DNA of 64,000 nt from Diphasiastrum complanatum (Eukaryota > Streptophyta > Lycopodiopsida > Lycopodiales > Lycopodiaceae): assembly GCA_029204225.1 (NCBI GenBank), contig CM055106.1:11762539-11826538 (forward strand). Direction: 5' to 3'. This document shows, piece by piece, positions 57,196 through 64,000 of the stretch. A model generated the notes under the pieces. The model did not search any database. It worked only from the letters and a program-made list of their open reading frames with translations, and was not told where the DNA came from. Positions within the stretch are counted from its first letter, which is position 1; every line of letters starts with the position of its first letter. The translations under genes were made by a program, and so were the position numbers.

Positions 57196-59917
57196 TGTCA
57201 TTTGATGATGCGTTCCTGATGAAAATCATCAATAGTTGTAGATGTCCTCGGCACATTGACATATATAATGTCTGGCCTATGAGACACATTGGCGTCATCC
57301 TTTGACCAATTTGCAATGGGACGTTTCTTAGGAACACTCTTTTCGTTTCCACTCAAAGTAGATGAGGTAGATGACAAAGATGCAAAATCAACAACATCAT
57401 GCACAAGGTTGACAAATGTTTGTCCCTACATCCCACATGCTTTTTTGGATGTTACTCTACTGATTAACTTTTCAAGACTAGGCCCCATTCCAATGTGTCT
57501 TCCTTTCACATAAGAAGCATAGCGAGCACTTTGCGAAATTGCGTTAACCAAATCACCAACACGTGCCTTATACAATTACAATTGAGAACGATAAGCTTCA
57601 GCAGCAAGCCAACTTCCATGTCTAGACTCAGATAAGTTCACAGTGGGCATGAGTGCAATCTCATTATCCTCAACTACCTACCAAGCAACATGACATGTAT
57701 TAGAGCAATCTCAAATTGTATGTGTTGAAAATCAGAAAAAACATTCCAAGTTGCATCTCACATTCCATACTCACCGATTTCATGTATCGTCCCCAATGAG
57801 AATACCTAACATGCCACTATGACAACCATGCCTCCAAAGAAGGTATCTGATTGGTGTATGCAGCGCCTGATCTCCAAAATCCCCGTACTATATTATATTT
57901 TGCATTGGCTTCAATCATGTCTACTGCCAATCTCTAATCCTCACATAACGACATGTGTTTACTTCGCATTTCTTGTATGATGCACTGGTTTGTATGTTTT
58001 TTCAAACTATCCTTGAAATGGAAAATACATGATCTCTCACATCCCTACATGCTCACACTATCTCCAATGCCATAAATTCTCCTAACAGCTACCCAATTTG
58101 CTCCAGCCTCATCTGCCATAAATCCTTGAAATTGCATTGTATCCAACCCATGTTTTTGCATCACCCCATTGAGCATCTCCCAAAACTTCACTTGTGCTCT
58201 TGTGTCCTCAACCTGCGTCTCACAAACTGCTATTGTCTGCAAACTTTGTATACTGTATAGACAAGAACTTTTTGTCAAAACGCAATCAAGGACCGAATAA
58301 ATTCTATGATTACATAGGGTGATGAATCATGAAAAATACCTGGGGTCATAAACATGGGCAGCCATTGTAGTCCAACCACATACTCTTTTGACATGATCAA
58401 AGCACACCCAAGATAGTTCCAACTCGCCACCCTTTTGCATCAGTTTCACAATATCAACACCTGAAGCTGGTCCACTAGTGGACATCTTGAAAATAAAACA
58501 CCTTTTATTCTCCGTATCAGAAACTTGTCCATGTAACAAGGATCCTTGAAAGTAATCATACTCGCATTTCTCTTTAAGTTTTAATATTGAATCGACTAAA
58601 TCGAGATTTGGTTGGCATCTTGTTCTAAATTCATCTATCCATTTTCTCAACCTACAAACTCAAACATAAAAAGTTGACATAATCAACAACAAAGCATATG
58701 CATGGAATTTTTGAAAAAAAAACACAAAACACCCACATTTTTGGAAGAAAACATATTAACCTTCTTTGATTGGCCATAGGCTATAATTGCTCAAGCATCG
58801 TTGCAAATTTCTTTGTGCTTAACATCTCTATATCATATTCATTGCCTAGTAACAAGTTGTTCATGATTAGTTCTTTAGCCACCTCTCTCTGGATTTTCTT
58901 CTGGCCAACACCGGGCAGTCTTTCCACTTGCTCTTTAACAAGATTTCTTACAACAATGCTTGTCTGAATAGATTCCCCTTTAGCCACATCATGACAATGT
59001 GCCCCTAGATGAATGGCTAGTCTTGTGTATCTAACATCACTTGGTATAACATAATATATTTTTGCATTACAAGATCCAATAGATGTCGGTCTAAGACCAC
59101 AATGGTGGCAACAAAATCCTCCATGAATCTTCTCAAGAGTTTCCATTGGGCAACGCATAGACAACCTTCCTCTACATTGTGTGGTATTAGCATGACCCAA
59201 AGCCTGCAAACTGCCACAAATTTCATTGTTGCATATAAAAGTACCTCCACAATGTGACATTTGAACATCTCCTGCAAAATTAGAAATGGAGGTTGTCATG
59301 TACCGCACCCATGGGTGACCATCTTTGCTCTGTTCCATACAATTAAATTGCTTTTTTCAGAAACATTTGGTAGTTCAAAAATAGTATCACCATCATACTT
59401 GACAAGAAGCTCATTCACAGATATCATATTGTTGATTCCATGAACAAGCTTTTTTACTTTGCTACCTGGTGGTAGTTGTCTAATCAAATCAAATACATGT
59501 AATGTGTCTATTTGTTGTCTCCTGAATCCAAACACCAAATGACCTTTTAATGACATCTGAAGGACTGATAGCCACGTTAGGATTGTCAATTGTGTTATGT
59601 TCCAAATCCACTACATCCACAGCTTCCAGATCAAAAGTGTTCGAGGGGCTAAAGGCCAAATTAACTTGTATACAAATGTTGGTGCTCAGTTCATGATCTA
59701 CCACAAAAACTTTTTCACCACCAAAATCAATTGTTTCACATGGAACTAGCATAGGAATGCTTGTCGATGTCTGAGTGATTGAATGAAAAGCACTAAAGTT
59801 AGATGTGCCAAGAGAGAAATAAGATGAAATTTCTTCCTCCTTGACTTTTGTGATATTACCCTCATCTGCCTCATAGAAAAGTTCAGAGTCTCGAAACAGA
59901 ATCCTTAGAGCTGCCAT
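57196..59917 (-). pseudogene. DDE-type (MULE-like?) transposase gene with apparent introns, decayed
   Basis: Minus-strand segments in order. 59,917-59,489 has no known domain. 59,338-58,781 is Cys/His-rich (MSHCGGTFICNNEIC, GFCCHHCG, RLAIHLGAHCHD). 58,670-58,340 follows a GT-AG gap (RKWIDEFRTRC, ELSWVCFDHVKRVCGWTTMA, AHVYDP). 58,230-57,600 follows another GT-AG gap (TIAVCETQVEDTRAQVKFWE, GFMADEAGANWVAVRRIYG, RSCIFHFKDSLKKHTN, YSHWGRYMK, NLSESRHGSW, YASYVKGRHIGMGP). C-x2-H after the second Asp and a late Glu resemble Mutator-type DDE transposases; I infer Asp (VYDP or FDH), Asp (MADE) and Glu (SESRH). Stops and frame changes are present. A second fragment lies at 33.4-34.0 kb. It could instead be a domesticated or unclassified family. 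Terminal inverted repeats were not found. Confidence 0.5.
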
Positions 59918-60299
59918 AATACTTTACTAGATGATAATTTGTGTTTTTATGAAGAAAAACTAAGCAAAATGAATGATCACAGAAGAAAAAGCTTCACAGA
60001 ATATGTCAATGAGAAAACTCTCACAATGCTCGCAATAAGCACTAATATCAATCCATTGCTCTTGGCAATAAGGTCATATCAACCTCTATGGATTATGGGC
60101 CCACTTAGTTCATCAAAAATCATGGGCATGCCATTCAGAGGTCGTTGAATATATCGAAGAATTCAAAAATCATACATGTCACTCACAAAAGCATACATAT
60201 AATCACAACATTATGTACAATGACATAAATTCTGTACAGTTTGTATTTCATAGGCATGGGGGCAATTAACTATCAAAACGGTTGTCAGATTTACAAAAA
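59918..60299. other. Spacer between the transposase remnant and copia D
   Basis: No gene was recognised. It may include the 5' end of the transposase element. Confidence 0.35.
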
Positions 60300-60530
60300 T
60301 TATTTTATATGATATTTCACTAGATCCCATCACTATGGGTGTACATTATTGTGTGAAATATATTATATTAAAAAGTGATTTGCCGAAAACCCATGCATGA
60401 CCCAAGTTGCCGTTGGCGGGACGCGTGTCCCGTCAACTTGCCTCGTGGCGAGGCCAACTGATCCTTATCCACTGATAGGACCCGCAGTACAGTAACACAA
60501 TGATTCTAACTTTAATTCTAACTCTCTCCC
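60300..60530 (-). repeat. Probable 3' LTR start of copia D with GC-rich hairpins
   Basis: It follows a purine tract (ttaagggagagag on the minus strand, about 60,523-60,536) just downstream of the copia D stop. It holds two perfect dyads: GGGACGCGTGTCCC (60,418-60,431) and GCCTCG-TGG-CGAGGC (60,440-60,454). The outer end is unknown because the other LTR lies beyond the window. Confidence 0.45.
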
Positions 60531-60576
60531 TTAAAGTAGAGTCACTTTTTATACAGTCATATACATAGCTTTAAAG

Positions 60577-63500
60577 TCAACAAACTTTAAATACAGAAAG
60601 TTTTGATCTAAATTTATCAAACTTTTCTCCAGTAAGTGGCTTAGTGAAAATATCAGCTAGTTGTTCTTCTGTTCTACAATGAACAACATGAATTTCACGA
60701 CTCAGCAGCCTCTCATGTATGAAGTGATATTGAATCTCAATGTATTTAGTTCTCGCATGGAACGCTAGATTCTTTGCTAGCTGAATGCCACTATGACTGT
60801 CACTATGTAAAGTCGTGGGATTTTTCTGCTTTATGCCAATCTCTTCCAAGATTTGTCTCAACCATATAGCTTCTTGTGCAGCACTACACATTGCCCTATA
60901 CTCTGCTTCTGTGGTGGAAAGAGCAATTGTATTTTGCTTTTTACTAGACCAGGAAAAGCAATTACCACAAAACTGGAATATATATCCTGTGGTGGATCTA
61001 CAATCATCATAATCACCACCCCAGTCCGCATCCACATAGCCACACAACTCAGGTAAACCATCATGCTTCCTGTAAATCAAGCCATACTCTGAAGTGCCTT
61101 TCACATAACGCAAAATGCGTTTAGCTGCTTTCCAATGCGTTTCCGTAGGTGCTGCCATAAACTGACTTACAATGCCAACATCATAGCATATATCTGGTCT
61201 AGTTGTGGTAAGGTAAATCAAGCTCCCTACTAACTGTCTATATAGCGTAGCATCAAATGACTGTGATTCATCAAGCTTAGAAAGCTTTTTACCTAGTTCA
61301 ATAGGAGTGTTTACTGGTTTGCAATCCTGCAACCTAAACTTGTGCAACAACTCTTTGACATATTTCACCTGTGTTAAACCCACTTCATATCCTTTTTGCC
61401 ACACTTCTACTCCAAGGCAGTAATGCATCGGGCTGAGATCCGTCATCTCAAATTGTTCCATGAGGTCTTTCTTGATCATGTCTATCATCTCTTGATTATT
61501 TCCCGTAATAATCAAGTCATCAACATAAAGAGCAATCAAAGCAACCATACCATCAAAGCATAAGACATATAGATTTGGATCAGAATGTGTTCTTACCATT
61601 CCCTTTGAACAAAAGTAGGCATCAATCCTGCTATACCATGCACGTGGTGCTTGTTTAAGACCATAAAGCGCTTTCTTCAAGCGACATACTTTATTTTCAT
61701 GTCCTTTCGTCACAAAGCTTTCAGGTTGATCCATGAACACTTCTTCTTCTAACTCACCATTAAGAAAAGCATATTTCACATCCATTTGATGCAAAGGCCA
61801 ACCAAAATGTGAAGCTAAAGCAACAAGTAGACGTAGAGTATTCCACTTACACACCGGCACAAAGGTCTCCTCATAGTCAATGCCTTTATTTTGTGCGTAC
61901 CCTTTGATTACCAATCTTGCTTTGTGCTTTGCTATGCTTCCATCTGCATGGTACTTAGTTCTATATACTCATTTGCAACCAATGGGTTTCTTGCCAACTG
62001 GTGGTTCTACTAAGTCCCATGTGCTATGCTTAGCATTTGACTCCATCTCCTCTCCCATGGGTTTGATCCAAATGTCATCATCCTTCGCTTCACCATAAGT
62101 GGAAGGTTCTTTGCTTTGAATAATGCTGGATAACATAGCATAATTTGCTTCATACCTTTCAAGTAGTATCTTCTCTCTTGTTGATCTTCGTAGCTCTCCC
62201 TGGTTAGATGATCATGGAAAGTCATCTATGTCGCGGCTCTCCATCAATCTCTCAAACCACTTAGGGAGCTTTCTGTCTGGTGATCGACTTCTTGGTGAAA
62301 ATGTATCCCACGGTACATCCTTCTCCTTGCGTTTGTCACCTGCAATTTCAATCCTTCTTGCACCAAAAGGTTTGTCCCTACCTCTCCAACCTGTTTCATG
62401 AGGTTGAGTAGTAGTATCTTGAGATGTATCCTCATGTTCATCACTCGGAAGATCAATAAATGGATCATCATCAAGTGGTATCCTCACTATACCATTTTTC
62501 CTACTGGATGTGTCTATCTTCTCAGCATCTTCGTCTTTATACATCTTGGATTCATCAAAGATAACATCTCGGCTTATATGGATTTTGTTTTCGACTAGAT
62601 CAAAACATCTATAGCCCTTCACGCGATCATCATATCCTAGGAATATGCACTTGATAGCTTTTACATCAAGTTTACGTCTTTCTTCCTTAGGAATATGTAC
62701 AAAGGCCTTACATCCAAAGATTCGCAAGTGGTTCACCTTTGGCTTTTTCTTTGTGAATGCTTCCTCAGGTGTAATTTTTGGTATGGCAATGGTAGGACTT
62801 CTATTTTGAAGATAGACTGTTGTGCTACATGCTTCTGACCAAAAATCTTTTGGTAATTTCATCTCAGCTAGCATAGATTTGGCACTTTCCACAATCGTAC
62901 GATTTTTGCGCTCAGCTACACCAGTGAGAGCAGGAGTATGAGCTTGCGTAAATTGTCTTTTAATCCCACATTGATCACAAAGATCATTGAAGTCATTAGA
63001 CTTATACTCACCTCCACTATCTGATCTTAGGACTTTGATCTTCTTACCTGTCTGATTTTCGACCAAGTTTTTGAAGTTCTTGAAGTTATCAAAAGCATCT
63101 GATTTCTTCTTCAAGAAGTAGATCCACGTCTTACGTGACATATCATCAATAAAGGTCATGAAATAGAAGGCTTTTCCTAAGGACATGGTCCTAGTAGGCC
63201 CGCATAAATCTGTGTGGATTAAATCCAAGATGTTCTTTGCTCTTGTAACACCCCCTTTATTGAACTTCTCTCGATGTTGTTTCCCATATATACAAGATTC
63301 GCACATCGATTTCAAGTGATCTTCTATTGTAGGCAGTCCTTTTACCATCTCCAATTTTCTCATCAAACTGAGGCTTCCCAAGTTCAAGTGACCAAGCCTC
63401 TTGTGCCACAACTCAGTTTGCGAAGGAACGGATGATATAAGTCCATGTTGCCCCTTGATTGTAGCATTTAACCTGTACAATTTTGTATTGGGCTCTCTTA

Positions 63501-64000
63501 TTCCATTCGCAATAACTTTGAACTTTTGGTTCACATCCTTCACAAAGCAACGATCATGGGCAAATTCTACTTTCAACTTTTGATCAGTAATGACTCCAAC
63601 AGAAAGTAGATTTTTCTTCAAACCTGGTACGTAAAGTACCTCCCTGATCATCCTACTTTTGCCATCAGGCAGCTAGATTGAAACTGTGCCTATTCCCTTG
63701 ATCATGCACACTTCACCATTTGCTTGTGAAACAGATGTCCCATTATCCAATGCCTTCAAACTACTGAACCAGTTCTTGTTACCTGTCATGTGTCTTGTGG
63801 CTCCTGAGTCAACATACCATGCTTGATCATCTTGATTAGATGACAATGCAGATATGAAGATGCTAGAGTCTTCAATCTCACTTTCATCGACAAGGTTACC
63901 TGCTTATTTTGGTTTCCCCTTGCCTTGTTCCACCAGGAATTTGCGACATTCACTCTTCCAGTGGCCCCTTTTACCACAATGGAAGCACTTGCCTTTCTTT
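60577..64000 (-). pseudogene. pol: Copia element D gag(end)-protease-integrase-RT-RNase H, runs off the right edge
   Basis: The CCHC knuckle at the window edge reads CFHCGKRGHWKSEC (about 63,945-63,990). Protease: WYVDSGATRHMTG (about 63,775-63,815). Pre-integrase: LWHKRLGHLNLGSL. Integrase (63,651-62,212 frame): HTDLCGPTRTM, LRSDSGGEYKSNDF and GVAERKNRTIVES, all three catalytic residues intact. The RT/RNase H frame (61,914-60,577, open): QMDVKYAFLNGELEEEVFM, ALYVDDLIITGN, TTEAEYRAMCSAAQEAIWL, FHARTKYIEIQYHFI. Breaks: TAA at 63,904, TAG at 63,673, a frameshift near 62,212 and a TGA near 61,970 (Trp codon expected). Gag start and 5' LTR lie outside the window. Confidence 0.92.
63673..63675 (-). 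other. In-frame TAG in the copia D protease region
   Basis: The frame reads TVSI-stop-LPDGKSRM between the protease and the pre-integrase domain. It is one of at least four inactivating changes in this copy. Confidence 0.7.

Noticed and set aside
1-64000. CRISPR arrays, operons, tRNA or rRNA genes
   Set aside because: None seen. Direct repeats here are LTRs, minisatellites or module duplications; no cloverleaf or rRNA core sequence was recognised by eye, though a tRNA could be missed without a covariance search.

Overview
The window is nuclear DNA of a land plant. Two split genes have plant-specific architecture (a PARC6/CDP1 chloroplast-division protein and a LOG2/LUL-type RING ubiquitin ligase). 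Almost everything else is retrotransposon sequence: Ty1/copia, Ty3/gypsy and one LINE piece, much of it nested and decayed. Gene density is about one host gene per 30 kb, with long TE-filled spacers, which suggests a large genome. The LINE type and the unusual transposase remnants feel more like a seed-free plant such as a fern than a flowering plant. That is inference only; no species call is justified.

Layout. 1-4,183: old remnants (a hAT-type BED finger fragment, a gag fragment) and a GTTCCC-rich stretch. 4,184-10,556: a complete but mutated Ty3/gypsy chromovirus (+) with 358-bp LTRs and the target duplication TGGCG. 13,384-17,806: ten exons of PARC6 (+); the N-terminal exons are not recognisable in the window. 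18,223-19,550: three tandem copies of a ~440-460 bp module, each with a CT microsatellite. 23,300-26,218: a LINE reverse-transcriptase piece abutting a copia RT/RNase H piece (+). 26,248-33,170: the 3' half of a Ty3/gypsy element (-), with a ~3.1 kb open region of unknown function between integrase and the 3' LTR. 33,387-33,970: a transposase tail (+). 35,570-39,433: the LUL E3 ligase (-), three exons.

41,228-55,980 is a three-level nest. Copia element A (-) is split in its integrase region by element B (42,221-53,930), which carries an acidic Asp/Gln-rich ORF and no visible RT or integrase. Element B is in turn split inside that ORF by the young copia element C (45,081-51,648, 682-bp LTRs about 0.6% apart, target duplication ATCAT). 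57,196-59,917: a decayed, apparently intron-containing DDE-type transposase gene (-) of the same family as the tail at 33.4-34.0 kb. 60,577-64,000: copia element D (-), running off the right edge.

The two host genes are unrelated: one acts at the chloroplast inner envelope in division-ring positioning, the other in ubiquitination. The least explained parts are the 3' accessory ORF of the minus-strand gypsy element, the acidic ORF and GA/CCGACG leader of element B, and the transposase family present twice.
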